Part shown: piece after piece, positions 8,961 to 16,915 of the stretch
How positions within the stretch are numbered: the first letter of the stretch is position 1
How the letters are laid out: each line of letters starts with the position of its first letter
Assembly (NCBI RefSeq): GCF_001854325.1
Contig: NZ_CP017755.1
Location: 744,001 to 808,000 of the forward strand
Source: Cupriavidus malaysiensis
Lineage (GTDB): Bacteria; Pseudomonadota; Gammaproteobacteria; Burkholderiales; Burkholderiaceae
DNA length: 64,000 bases
Direction of reading: 5' to 3'
Position numbers and translations under genes: made by a program
The notes under the pieces: model-generated
Database searches by the model: none
What the model saw: the letters and a program-made list of their open reading frames with translations, nothing else
Told to the model about the DNA's origin: nothing

Positions 8961-9081
8961 GATGTGCGGGAATCCGGAAGCGGCGTGCCGGCTGCTGTCG
9001 AGGTGCCGGCCGCGGGTTGGGTTGCGACGACCGGAGATTAGTGGCCGGCCGCGGGTCAGCCAAGCAACTCAAGGGGCACAT

Positions 9082-9113
9082 TGCGCGATCATCGTACGAA
9101 GATGCGCGATGAT
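9082..9113. promoter_or_regulatory. candidate operator in divergent promoter region
   Basis: The 295-bp divergent gap between the dehydrogenase-like gene and the HPPD-like gene holds a near-perfect 16-bp palindrome, ATCATCGTACGAAGAT (9088-9103, one mismatched pair, core TCGTACGA). It is flanked by direct repeats TGCGCGAT at 9082-9089 and 9103-9110, 21 bases apart (two helical turns). The layout fits a dimeric or tetrameric regulator such as IclR. Binding is inferred. Confidence 0.45.
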
Positions 9114-9255
9114 GATTCGCAGTACGGGTTTCCACGAGGTGGGCCGGATGGCCTCGCCGCGGCGGCAGGGCAGACGCGCGTTGCTAAGATGCGGAGCGTC
9201 GCCGCCCGCCACGGGCGAACCCCGCCATCCCCCCCGACGCCACCGCACAGGAACC

Positions 9256-10356
9256 ATGACGATGCACCCCGCACAGGCCGCTTCCGCGCGCGTCGACGCG
9301 CCCCAGCACTGGGACAACCCGCTCGGCATCCAGGGCTATGAATTCGTGGAGTTCGCCGCGCCCGATCCCGCCGCGCTGGGCCGCACGCTGGAGCGCTTCG
9401 GCTTTGCCGCGATCGCCCGCCACCGGCACAAGGCCGTGACCTTGTACCGCCAGGGCGAGATGAATTTCATCCTTGACGCCGAGCCCGGCTCGTTCGCGGC
9501 CCGCTATGCCGGCGAGTACGGCTTGTCGATCTGCGCGCTCGGCCTGCGCGTGGACGATGCCGCCGGCGCTTTCGCCCGCGCGCTGGATGCCGGCGCGTGG
9601 CCCTTCGAGGGCGGCGCGATCGGGCCGATGGAACTCAATATCCCCGCCATCCAGGGTATCGGCCAGTCGGTGCTGTACTTCATCGACCGCTGGCGCGGCA
9701 AGGAAGGGCAAGCGGGCGATGTCGGCGATATCTCGATCTACGACGTGGACTTCCGCTCCCTGCCGCGTCAGTCCCGCGCGCCGGGCGCGGGACTGACGCG
9801 CGTGGACCACCTGACCCAGGCGGTCGAGCCCGGGCACCTGGCGGAATGGCTGGAGTTCTATCGCAAGGTGCTGGGCTTCCGCGCAGTGGGCGCGGCCGAC
9901 GGCACCGGCCCGGCACATGCCCTGGTCTCGCCCTGCGGCGGCATCCGCATCCCGCTCTATGAGAAGGGCACCGAGCGCCATGACCAGATGCGCGGCTACC
10001 TGTCCGAGCAGCACGGCGAAGGCATCCAGCACATCGCGCTGGCCACCGGCGACATCCTGGCCAGCGCGGCCGCGCTGGCGCAAGGCGGGGTCGAGTTCGT
10101 GCAGCCGCCGGCGGCCTACTACGATACCGTGGACGCGCGCCTGCCGGGCCATGGCCTCGACCTGGCGGCCTTGCGCCGCTACGGCATCCTGGCCGACGGC
10201 GCATCGCACGCGGACGGCAGCCCGGACCGCTTGCTGCAGGCCTTCGCCAGGCGCGAGGCCGGTGAGTTCTTTTTCGAGATCGTGCAGCGCGACGGACGCG
10301 CGCAAGGCTTCGGCGAGGGCAACCTGCCGGTGCTGGCGGCGCTGGCCGGGCGCTGA
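9256..10356 (+). CDS. 4-hydroxyphenylpyruvate dioxygenase-like VOC protein
   Basis: A 366-residue two-module VOC protein of the 4-hydroxyphenylpyruvate dioxygenase family, which makes homogentisate from 4-hydroxyphenylpyruvate using Fe(II). All three iron ligands are present: His185 (TRVDHLTQ), His259 (GIQHIAL) and Glu341 (FFFEIVQRDG). The C-terminal GFGEGN motif is also intact. The family-typical IPLNE substrate-pocket stretch is IPLYE here, an Asn-to-Tyr change that may shift specificity. It is clearly related to the C-terminal half of the nearby quiC product. The ATG at 9256 has AGGA upstream. No other homogentisate-pathway gene is in the window, so a role in tyrosine breakdown is uncertain. 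Confidence 0.75.
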   Translation: MTMHPAQAASARVDAPQHWDNPLGIQGYEFVEFAAPDPAALGRTLERFGFAAIARHRHKAVTLYRQGEMNFILDAEPGSFAARYAGEYGLSICALGLRVDDAAGAFARALDAGAWPFEGGAIGPMELNIPAIQGIGQSVLYFIDRWRGKEGQAGDVGDISIYDVDFRSLPRQSRAPGAGLTRVDHLTQAVEPGHLAEWLEFYRKVLGFRAVGAADGTGPAHALVSPCGGIRIPLYEKGTERHDQMRGYLSEQHGEGIQHIALATGDILASAAALAQGGVEFVQPPAAYYDTVDARLPGHGLDLAALRRYGILADGASHADGSPDRLLQAFARREAGEFFFEIVQRDGRAQGFGEGNLPVLAALAGR

Positions 10357-10384
10357 ACGCAGCCAGCACCGGGCGGCGCGTGCG

Positions 10385-10510
10385 TCAGCCCGACACGGCC
10401 TGCATCACGCGGCGCAGGCCCGCCTTGCCTTCGAAGCCGATGCCCGGCAGGTCCGGCAGGGTGCCGTTGCCGTAGCGCCCGGTGGCCTCGCTGGGGACCT
10501 GGCGCAGCAT
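10385..10510 (-). pseudogene. C-terminal remnant of an enolase-superfamily gene
   Basis: Reading the minus strand gives 41 codons ending in TGA at 10385. They match the C-terminal tail of mandelate racemase/muconate-lactonizing enzymes: VPSEATGRYGNGTLP then DLPGIGFEGKAGLRRVM. The rest of the barrel is absent and the match stops at about 10510, where a LysR-like remnant begins. The junction looks like a deletion scar; this piece is too short to act. Confidence 0.55.
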
Positions 10511-10630
10511 CGCTGCATCCTCCACCGGCTGAACGAAGATGCTCCCGCCGTCTGGCGCTTCCGCCAGCGCGGGCGCAATGAAGTGGTGAAGGTCGAGGGC
10601 ATGCTGTCGCGCATCGATGGCCGAACGATG
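10508..10630 (+). pseudogene. remnant of a LysR-type regulator effector domain
   Basis: The plus-strand frame from 10508 reads HRCILHRLNEDAPAVWRF then NEVVKVEGML, which resembles the middle of LysR substrate-binding domains (the HRCIRYR...WEF...G.L stretch). There is no start codon or DNA-binding domain, and similarity fades after about 10630. It abuts the enolase remnant head to head, consistent with a former regulator/enzyme pair collapsed by deletion. The 272 bases from 10631 to the next gene hold nothing else I recognise. Confidence 0.45.
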
Positions 10631-10902
10631 GCGGCATCGTGCCCGGCTGGGCGCTGGTTGCCGCGCGGGTTGTCACGGCATCCTGATCCGCGTTGGCGAG
10701 CGTGTCGATGCCGCATCGCATCATCGCGCGCGCCGGGAACCTCATCGATCTTCGCGCGTCGCAGGCCGCGCGGGAAAGCGGGTTTCTCCCTATGTTCTCC
10801 TCACGCGACTTGCGAGAGTCTAGCTGCACGGATGCGCACAAACAGCTGTCCGCGCCGTGCAGGTGTACCGTCAGCGTGTGGTGCTAAATCGCGGAGGTGA
10901 AC

Positions 10903-11139
10903 ATGGAAGCCAGCAAAAAGGTAGTCCGCAATCGCCAAGTCGGGTTTGCCCTGTTGTTCTTGTGCGCCTTCTCGACTTACCTGAACGTCGGCCTGATCGC
11001 TGTGGGCCTGCTCAATATCTCCGATCTCGTGTGGGTGCCGTCCGAAGTGCTGGGCGCGATCGCACTGGTCACCGGGCTGGCGGGTGGTTTCTACCTGAGC
11101 CGCCGTTCGGTGAACCTGCATCTCCCTGCGATGGCTTGA
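10903..11139 (+). CDS. small membrane protein, unknown function
   Basis: A 78-residue protein not matched to a known family. After a basic N-terminus (MEASKKVVRNRQ) there is one long hydrophobic stretch (about 14-40) and a second (about 50-66), ending in SRRSVNLH, so two membrane helices are likely with both ends probably in the cytoplasm. The ATG at 10903 sits five bases after a strong GGAGG; a GTG at 10897 in the same frame lies within that ribosome site and is less likely. It stands alone between pseudogene debris and a convergent unknown gene. Confidence 0.65.
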   Translation: MEASKKVVRNRQVGFALLFLCAFSTYLNVGLIAVGLLNISDLVWVPSEVLGAIALVTGLAGGFYLSRRSVNLHLPAMA

Positions 11140-11387
11140 AGCGCTGAGCCGCTGAGTCGGTAGGCGCTGAGTCAACGCCGCGCGGCGCGGGGCAGCAGCC
11201 CGGCACCGCGCGCCGCCGCCACGCACCGGCTTGCCGCGCCGCGGCCTGCGCCGGTGTGCGGCGAGGCCGGAGCCCCGGGCGCCGGCCCGTTCTTCCTGTC
11301 CTGTCCCTGCCTCTTCGCTTGTCCGCGGCCCTCGCGGGAGACGCCGGGCGTCTCTGCCCGGCTCGAGCGCTCTTGTCGCTGATCGCC

Positions 11388-11777
11388 TTACTTCTTGCCG
11401 CGCTGGCCTGACGCATCGCCGCCCGCGCCGTTGACCGGCTCGCGCGACGCCGCGGGTGCAGTCGCCTGCGCCACCGCATCGAGGATTTCCGCCGTGCGCA
11501 TCAGCGCATCGCCACGCTTCGCGAGCCGGCCCATGGCGGCATCGAATGCCCCCGACAGCGTGGGGCCGCGCCCCAGCACGACTTCCACGCCGGTGACGAA
11601 GTCCGCGCGCCGCAGCAGCACCCATTCGATCTCGTAGCCCTGGTCGACGCGCCGGCTGACGCAGGTGGCGAACGCATCGTGCACCTCGGCCCAGAGCAGG
11701 CGCCGCTGGTCTTCGGCAGACCACCCCCAGAATGCCTCTGCCACTGATTCCATTGCCGGCTGTCGATCCTTGGGCAA
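11388..11777 (-). CDS. hypothetical protein
   Basis: A 129-residue soluble protein not recognised from any family. The core (about 9-100) reads as alternating helices and strands with conserved-looking aromatic residues (AEAFWGWSAEDQRRLLWAEVHD; GYEIEWVLLRR). The C-terminal ~30 residues are low-complexity, rich in Ala/Gly and ending in basic residues. An alternative start at 11753 (MESVAEAFWG) would drop eight residues. Codon use resembles the neighbours, so it is probably a real gene. Its 5' side follows a minus-strand terminator, suggesting its own promoter. The 248 bases between it and the convergent 78-residue gene hold no recognisable feature. Confidence 0.6.
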   Translation of the reverse strand: MPKDRQPAMESVAEAFWGWSAEDQRRLLWAEVHDAFATCVSRRVDQGYEIEWVLLRRADFVTGVEVVLGRGPTLSGAFDAAMGRLAKRGDALMRTAEILDAVAQATAPAASREPVNGAGGDASGQRGKK

Positions 11778-11802
11778 GGCGCGCCGCCATCGCGGTGCGC
11801 AG

Positions 11803-11832
11803 AAGAAAAATGGCGGCGCCGGTGCGCCGCCA
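11803..11832 (-). terminator. rho-independent terminator, minus strand
   Basis: Read on the minus strand, a perfect 9-bp stem, TGGCGGCGC/GCGCCGCCA (11811-11832, 4-base loop), is followed by TTTTTCTTCT (11810-11801). It lies about 260 bases past the porin stop at 12093 and would separate the porin operon from the hypothetical gene at 11388-11777. The 315-bp gap holds nothing else I recognise. Confidence 0.65.
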
Positions 11833-12092
11833 GATCCAGGTGGATACAGCGAGTCGGGTACCTCGCCGGCACGCGAAGTCAGGCGTGCTACGGCACAAAT
11901 TTATGGGCAGGCCCGGCTTGGCGTTACCCGCCGATTGTGGGGAGCCTGAGGCCGGCATGCCGGCGCCCGGCGCACCTTGGCAGGGTTTTTGTCGCGCTGC
12001 GTCATGGCCGGCGCGAAGGGATGCATCACGACCCGCGGGTGGCAGCGCGCCGGGGAAGCCCGCGGCCTGCAGGACGGCGCGCTGGCCCGCAT

Positions 12093-13190
12093 CTAGAAGA
12101 CGTGCTTGACCCCGGCCATCGCGCCGAACTGCCTGGCGCCGGCAACAGGATTGGTGCCGGCCTGCCCGCTGTTGACGGAGAGCGCGAGATCGCCACCGTT
12201 GACGATATAGCCGAGCGTGCCGTAGACGGCAGTGCGCTTGGTGAAGGCATAGGTGGCGCGGCTGGCGAACAGCCAGACCTTGTTCGGGCTGTGGTGGAAG
12301 CGCTGGTAGAAGGCTTCGGCTTCGAGCGTCAGCGCCGCGGTGACGGGATAGGCAGCGCCGCCGTAGAAGAGATCGCTGCGCGGCGCGGTGGGGCTTGCCT
12401 GGTTGTCGCGCCGCAGCCAGCCGCCGCCGATCTTGGCCTTGCCCAGCATCACGAAGCCGTTGACCGACAGGCGGTCATCGCGCAGCGCGCTGCGCGTGAG
12501 GCCGGCGAAGGCACCCGGGCCGCCGCGCAGCGAATCGTAGGCGACCGCGAGGCTCCAGGCCGCGGCGTCGTACTTCAGCATGGCCGACCACTCGCGGCAG
12601 GCGCGGGTATCGGCGGGATTCTCGCCCGCGCAGTTGGTGCCGGCCGGGCTCGGGCCGGCGTTCACGGTGTCGCGGCCGAAGCTGTAGGTCGCGCCCACCG
12701 TGAAGCTGCCGAAGGTGCCCTTGTAGGACACCGCGTTGTCGGCGCGCGTATTGGGAATGTAGCTGTCGATCGAGCCGGAACCGAAGATGTTCGGGCCGAG
12801 GATGTCGGGCTCCGCCATGGCCCAGAACAGCATGGTGTACTGGCGGCCCAGCGCCACCTGTCCCCAGCCGCCGGCGAGGCCGACCAGCGCCTGCCGGCCG
12901 AACAGGCGCCCGCCCTGGTTGGCCGTGCCGCTGTCCGCGGCGAAGCCCGATTCGAGCCAGAAGATGGCCTTGTTGCCGCCGCCGATGTCCTCGCTGCCGC
13001 GCAGTCCCCAGCGCGAGGGCACGGTGCCGGTGATGTTCGGCATCAGGGCGGCGCTGTCACGGTTTGCACCGATGCCGTTGACGTAGGCGATGCCGGTGTC
13101 GACGACGCCGTACAGGGTGACGCTGTCCTGCGCCTGCGCGAAGGCAGGCAGCGCGGCCGCGCAGGCGGCCGCGAGCATGGGGAACTTCAT
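12093..13190 (-). CDS. Burkholderia-type outer-membrane porin
   Basis: A 365-residue trimeric porin. The signal peptide MKFPMLAAACAAALPAFAQA precedes QDSVTLYGVVDTGIAYV; PSRWGLRGSEDIGGGNKAIFW follows, and the protein ends AMAGVKHVF with terminal Phe. Two cysteines (CAGENP and ACREW, about 190-203) may form a loop disulphide, which is uncommon in this family. A GAGGAGACATCC ribosome site precedes the ATG. It is the last gene on the minus strand after the aromatic-acid genes, so it likely provides outer-membrane entry for their substrate. Confidence 0.9.
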   Translation of the reverse strand: MKFPMLAAACAAALPAFAQAQDSVTLYGVVDTGIAYVNGIGANRDSAALMPNITGTVPSRWGLRGSEDIGGGNKAIFWLESGFAADSGTANQGGRLFGRQALVGLAGGWGQVALGRQYTMLFWAMAEPDILGPNIFGSGSIDSYIPNTRADNAVSYKGTFGSFTVGATYSFGRDTVNAGPSPAGTNCAGENPADTRACREWSAMLKYDAAAWSLAVAYDSLRGGPGAFAGLTRSALRDDRLSVNGFVMLGKAKIGGGWLRRDNQASPTAPRSDLFYGGAAYPVTAALTLEAEAFYQRFHHSPNKVWLFASRATYAFTKRTAVYGTLGYIVNGGDLALSVNSGQAGTNPVAGARQFGAMAGVKHVF

Positions 13191-13251
13191 GGATGTCTCC
13201 TCTCGGTGGTGCTCGATCAGTCGAGCCGGGAATGACGTGGGTGGTGTGGGT

Positions 13252-13285
13252 GGCGGGGATGGCAGGGATGGCAGGGATGGCGGAT
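13252..13285. repeat. 9-bp tandem repeat upstream of the porin
   Basis: Three full units and a partial one of GGCAGGGAT (first unit GGCGGGGAT) in the 147-bp gap between the oxidoreductase stop and the porin start. Same unit length as the repeat at 8073-8108 but different sequence. Confidence 0.75.
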
Positions 13286-13337
13286 TTGACCGGGATGGCG
13301 TTCGCAGGCCTGCCGGCGGCCGATGGGCCGGGCGGGG

Positions 13338-14339
13338 CTACTGCACGTCCAGCAGGATCTTTCCCGCCAGGTCGCCGCGCTCCAGCGCGGCGTGGGCTTC
13401 GCCGGCCTGCGCCAGCGGCAGGCGCAAGGCGATCTGCGGCCGGATCCTGGTGCCGAGCACCGGCCAGGCCCGCGCCAGCAGCCAGCGGGCGATTTCCGCC
13501 TTCTCGGCGTCCGGCAGCGGGCGCAGCAGGGAGCCTGTCACCACCGCCTCCTTGCGCATCAGTTCGCGCAGCGGCAAGGCGATATCGGCGTTGCCGCCCG
13601 GCGCCAGGTGCACCACGCGGCCGCGGCGTGCGAGGGCCGCCACGTTGCGGCGGCCGTAGTCCGGGCCCGCCATGTCCAGGATCACGTCGACACCGCGGCC
13701 GCCGGTCGCGGCCAGCACGGCCTGTTCGAAGGCGGTCTCGCGGTAGTTGAAGGCCTGCGCCGCGCCGAGCGCCTCGGCCATGGCGCATTTCGCGTCGCTG
13801 CCGCAGGTCGTGTAGACGCGATGGCCGAGCCAGCTCAGCAACTGGATCGCCAGCGTGCCGACGCCGCTGGTGCCGCCATGGATCAGCACGGACTCGCCGG
13901 GTGCCAACCTGGCCACGTTGAAGAAGTTGTGCACGGTGGTGAAGAGCGCCTCGGGCAGGGCGGCCGCATCGCGCAGGGACATTGCCGCCGGCACCGGCAG
14001 CACCTGTCCGGCATCGGCCAGCGCGTATTGCGCATAGCCGCCGCCATCGACCAGGGCGCAGACTTCGTCACCGGCCGCCACGCCGGCCACCTGCGCGCCG
14101 GTGCGCACGACCACGCCGGAGACTTCCAGCCCGGGGACGGGACGATGGGACGGGTCCGGTCCGCGCCGGCGCTGGTTGATATCGTGGCGGTTCACGCCGG
14201 CGCAGGCCACGCGGATCAGCACCTCGCCGGGGCCGCACGCGGGCACCGGCAAGGTGGCGGGAAGCAGGACCTCGGGGCCGCCGGCGGCGCTGATCAGGAT
14301 GCCGGTCTGCTGTGCCGGCACGGTATCGGGAAATGGCAT
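13338..14339 (-). CDS. NADPH:quinone oxidoreductase, zinc-less MDR family
   Basis: A 333-residue medium-chain dehydrogenase/reductase of the quinone oxidoreductase (PIG3/Qor-like) type. The GroES-like N-terminus (GEVLIRVACAGVNRHDINQR) lacks the catalytic-zinc ligands. The Rossmann loop SVLIHGGTSGVGTLAIQLL (about 145-160) binds NADPH. It reduces quinones or alpha,beta-unsaturated carbonyls. The ATG at 14339 (MPFPDTV) follows AAAGAGA; the upstream ATG at 14390 would add 17 Pro-rich residues and has no ribosome site. It is 60 bases after the AAHS transporter gene on the same strand, so probably part of the same operon. Confidence 0.85.
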   Translation of the reverse strand: MPFPDTVPAQQTGILISAAGGPEVLLPATLPVPACGPGEVLIRVACAGVNRHDINQRRRGPDPSHRPVPGLEVSGVVVRTGAQVAGVAAGDEVCALVDGGGYAQYALADAGQVLPVPAAMSLRDAAALPEALFTTVHNFFNVARLAPGESVLIHGGTSGVGTLAIQLLSWLGHRVYTTCGSDAKCAMAEALGAAQAFNYRETAFEQAVLAATGGRGVDVILDMAGPDYGRRNVAALARRGRVVHLAPGGNADIALPLRELMRKEAVVTGSLLRPLPDAEKAEIARWLLARAWPVLGTRIRPQIALRLPLAQAGEAHAALERGDLAGKILLDVQ

Positions 14340-14399
14340 GGCTATCTCTTTGGCGGGAGTGGGTAAGGCAGGCGAAGGGGGAGGCGACATCGCCCGGCG

Positions 14400-15740
14400 T
14401 TAGGCCAGGCCGACGGGATCGGCCTGGCTGGCCGCGGCCCGGCCGCTGCGCGCCAGCAGCAGCACGAACACCGCCGCGACCGCCAGCACGCCCCCGTACA
14501 GGCGATAGAGTTGCGCCGGGGTCCAGCCGAAGGTCAGCATGTAACCGGTCCAGACCGGCACCAGCACCGATACCGCGCGCCCGAAGCCGAGCATCAGGCC
14601 GACCGCGGTGCCGCGCACGAAGGCCGGGTAGAGGGACGGGCTGACCGCGTAGAAGGCCGCCACGCCGCCACTGGCGCACAGCCCGACCAGCATCGACAGC
14701 GGTACCGCCACGTCGAGCTGCCGGAAGCAGGCGGCGTAGAGCGAGAAGACCGCCGCGCCGGCGAGCAGGATCAGGGCCGTGACCAGCAAGGGGGGCAAGC
14801 GAAGCGACAGCGCGGCGAACACCAGCGCACCCGCCACGCCGCCGATCATGATCAGCATGCCGACGTGCACGCCCAGCGCGGCATCGCCGCTGGCGTCGGC
14901 GATCAGCTTGGCGGTCCAGGTATTGGCGAAGTAGAAGGCGGCGATCAGGCCGGCGTAGCCCAGCCACAGGCAGGCGGTACGGCGCAGCATGGCCTGGCCG
15001 AAGATGGCGCGCAGGGCCGCGGCAACGGCCGGGCCGTCCCCCCTGCGTGCCGGCGCGGGCAGTTCGCGCGCCGGCGCATAGCCGAGCCAGGCGGCGATCC
15101 TGTTGTATTTTTCCAGGGCGCGGCGGGGGCGGCGCTCGATCAGGTATTCGACCGATTCCGGCAGCAGCGGAAACACGATCGCGGCCATGGCGAGGGTGAG
15201 CAGCCCGCCGCAGGCAAGCGGGCCGCGCCAGCCGAAGTGGGCCACCAGCGGCGCGATGGCGCTGCCCGCCAGCGCGGAGCCCAGCGGCAGCCCGATGCCG
15301 TACAGGCCCATCACCACGCCGCGGCGCTTCTCCGAGCTGTATTCGGAGACCAGTACATTGATGCTGGCGATGACGCCACCGATGAACAGCCCGGCGAAGG
15401 CGCGGCACATGATCAGTTCGTCGAGCCGTTGCGCGCTGGCCGACAGCAGCATGCCGCCGCTGATCAGCAGCAGGCACAGCAGGATGTGCGCGCGCCGGCC
15501 GATGCGGTCGGCCAGCGGCGAGATCACCACCGCGCCGATCGCCATGCCGAGCACGCTGGCGCTGAGCAGGTAGCCGACCTCGACCGGGCCCAGCCCCCAG
15601 GCCTTCGCCAGATGGGGCATGACGAAGGGCATGACGATGATTTCGTAGCCGTCGATCATGGTCAGCATGATGCAGATGGCCACGACGGCGATCTGCGGCC
15701 ATCGCATCGGACGGTCGTGGATGGCTTGGCGGATGTCCAT
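14400..15740 (-). CDS. MFS transporter, aromatic acid:H+ symporter (AAHS) type
   Basis: A 446-residue 12-helix transporter. The AAHS hallmark is in helix 1, where MIDGYEIIVMPFVMPHLAK carries the Asp-Gly-x-(D/E) motif needed for aromatic-acid uptake in PcaK and relatives. The loop 2-3 motif GAVVISPLADRIGRRAHIL is typical MFS. It should import an aromatic or aryl-alkanoic acid with protons across the inner membrane. A GAGGAG ribosome site precedes the ATG. Between a FAH-family hydrolase and a quinone oxidoreductase, downstream of an MhpA-like hydroxylase, a hydroxyphenyl-alkanoate-type substrate is plausible but not shown. Confidence 0.88.
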   Translation of the reverse strand: MDIRQAIHDRPMRWPQIAVVAICIMLTMIDGYEIIVMPFVMPHLAKAWGLGPVEVGYLLSASVLGMAIGAVVISPLADRIGRRAHILLCLLLISGGMLLSASAQRLDELIMCRAFAGLFIGGVIASINVLVSEYSSEKRRGVVMGLYGIGLPLGSALAGSAIAPLVAHFGWRGPLACGGLLTLAMAAIVFPLLPESVEYLIERRPRRALEKYNRIAAWLGYAPARELPAPARRGDGPAVAAALRAIFGQAMLRRTACLWLGYAGLIAAFYFANTWTAKLIADASGDAALGVHVGMLIMIGGVAGALVFAALSLRLPPLLVTALILLAGAAVFSLYAACFRQLDVAVPLSMLVGLCASGGVAAFYAVSPSLYPAFVRGTAVGLMLGFGRAVSVLVPVWTGYMLTFGWTPAQLYRLYGGVLAVAAVFVLLLARSGRAAASQADPVGLA

Positions 15741-15929
15741 GGTGTTGTCTCCTCGGATCCTCGGATCCTCGTTGTTCTCGGTGTTGTTGTTGTGCGTTCT
15801 TGTCGCGCGTCTTCGCGCGCTGGCGCCCGCCCCGTGGGGGCGAGCGCTTCCCCGCGCCGGTCGATCGCGTCGGCAGCCCGCTGGCGCGGACCTTCGGCTC
15901 GGGGGGGCCGCCGCCTGCGGGCGGCAGGC

Positions 15930-16775
15930 TTATTCGGCGCGCACCGGGTTGCGCAGCACGCCCAGCTTGCTCACTTCGACCTCGACCACGTCGCCGTCCT
16001 TCATGAAGACCGGCGGATTGCGCTTGGCGCCGACGCCGCCCGGGGTGCCGGTGACGATCACGTCGCCGGGAGCGAGCGTGACGAAGCTGGAGCAGTAGGC
16101 GATCAGCGTGGGGATGGAGAAAATCAGCATGTCCGTGGTGGCGTGCTGCATGACCTGGCCGTTGAGGCGCGTCTCGAGCGTCAGCACCTCGTTCTCGCCG
16201 ATCTCGTCGCGCGTGACCAGCGCCGGACCGAAGGCGCCGGTGGACTGGAAGTTCTTGCCGGGCCCCCATTGCGAGGTGTGCAACTGCCAGTCACGGATGC
16301 TGCCATCGTTGTAGCAGGCGAAGCCGGCGATGTGCGCGTAGGCCTTGTCCTCGGCGATGCGGCGGCCGCCCTTGCCGATCACCACGGCGATCTCGCCTTC
16401 ATAGTCGAGGCGTTCCGATTCCGGCGGCAGCACGATGGCTTGCTCGTGGCCGGTCTGCGAGGCGGCCACGCGCAGGAAGATCGTCGGGCGCTCGGTGCGC
16501 TGCTTCCTGGTTTCCTGCACGTGCTCGTCGTAGTTGAGGCCGGCGCACAGGATCTTGTCGGGGTCGGCCACCACCGGGCGGAAGGCGTCGATCTCGGCCA
16601 GGGCGAAGTCGGCCGGCGACCTGGCTGCCAGTTCCTGGATGGCATCGAGGCCGGACTGGCGCAGGGCGGCGCCGAGCTCGGCCAGGCCGAGACGCGCGCC
16701 CAGGTCGACCACGCCCTCGTTGACGACGGCGCCGAAGCTGTTGGCGCCCTGGCGGGAAAAGCTGATGAGTTTCAT
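15930..16775 (-). CDS. fumarylacetoacetate hydrolase (FAH) family protein
   Basis: A 281-residue FAH-fold enzyme; the family includes acylpyruvate hydrolases and oxo-acid hydratase/decarboxylases that use Mg or Mn. The metal ligands fit Glu126 and Glu128 in LDYEGEIAVVIGK and Asp157 in ACYNDGSIRDWQ. The C-terminal VIVTGTPGGVGAKRNPPVFMKDGD is characteristic. In this cluster it probably cleaves or processes the ring-fission product of the dioxygenase/hydroxylase pair. Start ATG 16775 has GGAGATATCC upstream. The exact reaction (hydrolase, hydratase or decarboxylase) cannot be told from sequence. Confidence 0.87.
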   Translation of the reverse strand: MKLISFSRQGANSFGAVVNEGVVDLGARLGLAELGAALRQSGLDAIQELAARSPADFALAEIDAFRPVVADPDKILCAGLNYDEHVQETRKQRTERPTIFLRVAASQTGHEQAIVLPPESERLDYEGEIAVVIGKGGRRIAEDKAYAHIAGFACYNDGSIRDWQLHTSQWGPGKNFQSTGAFGPALVTRDEIGENEVLTLETRLNGQVMQHATTDMLIFSIPTLIAYCSSFVTLAPGDVIVTGTPGGVGAKRNPPVFMKDGDVVEVEVSKLGVLRNPVRAE

Positions 16776-16915
16776 CTGGATATCTCCGGTTGCGGATAGG
16801 TGATTGCGGATCGTGATTGCGGATCGTGATGCTCGGGACGCGAAGCCCGGGCGGCAGGCCAGGGCGATGAGAGGGTTTGCGGGGGCGGCGGCGGTGGGGG
16901 AGGCCGTGTGGGCTG

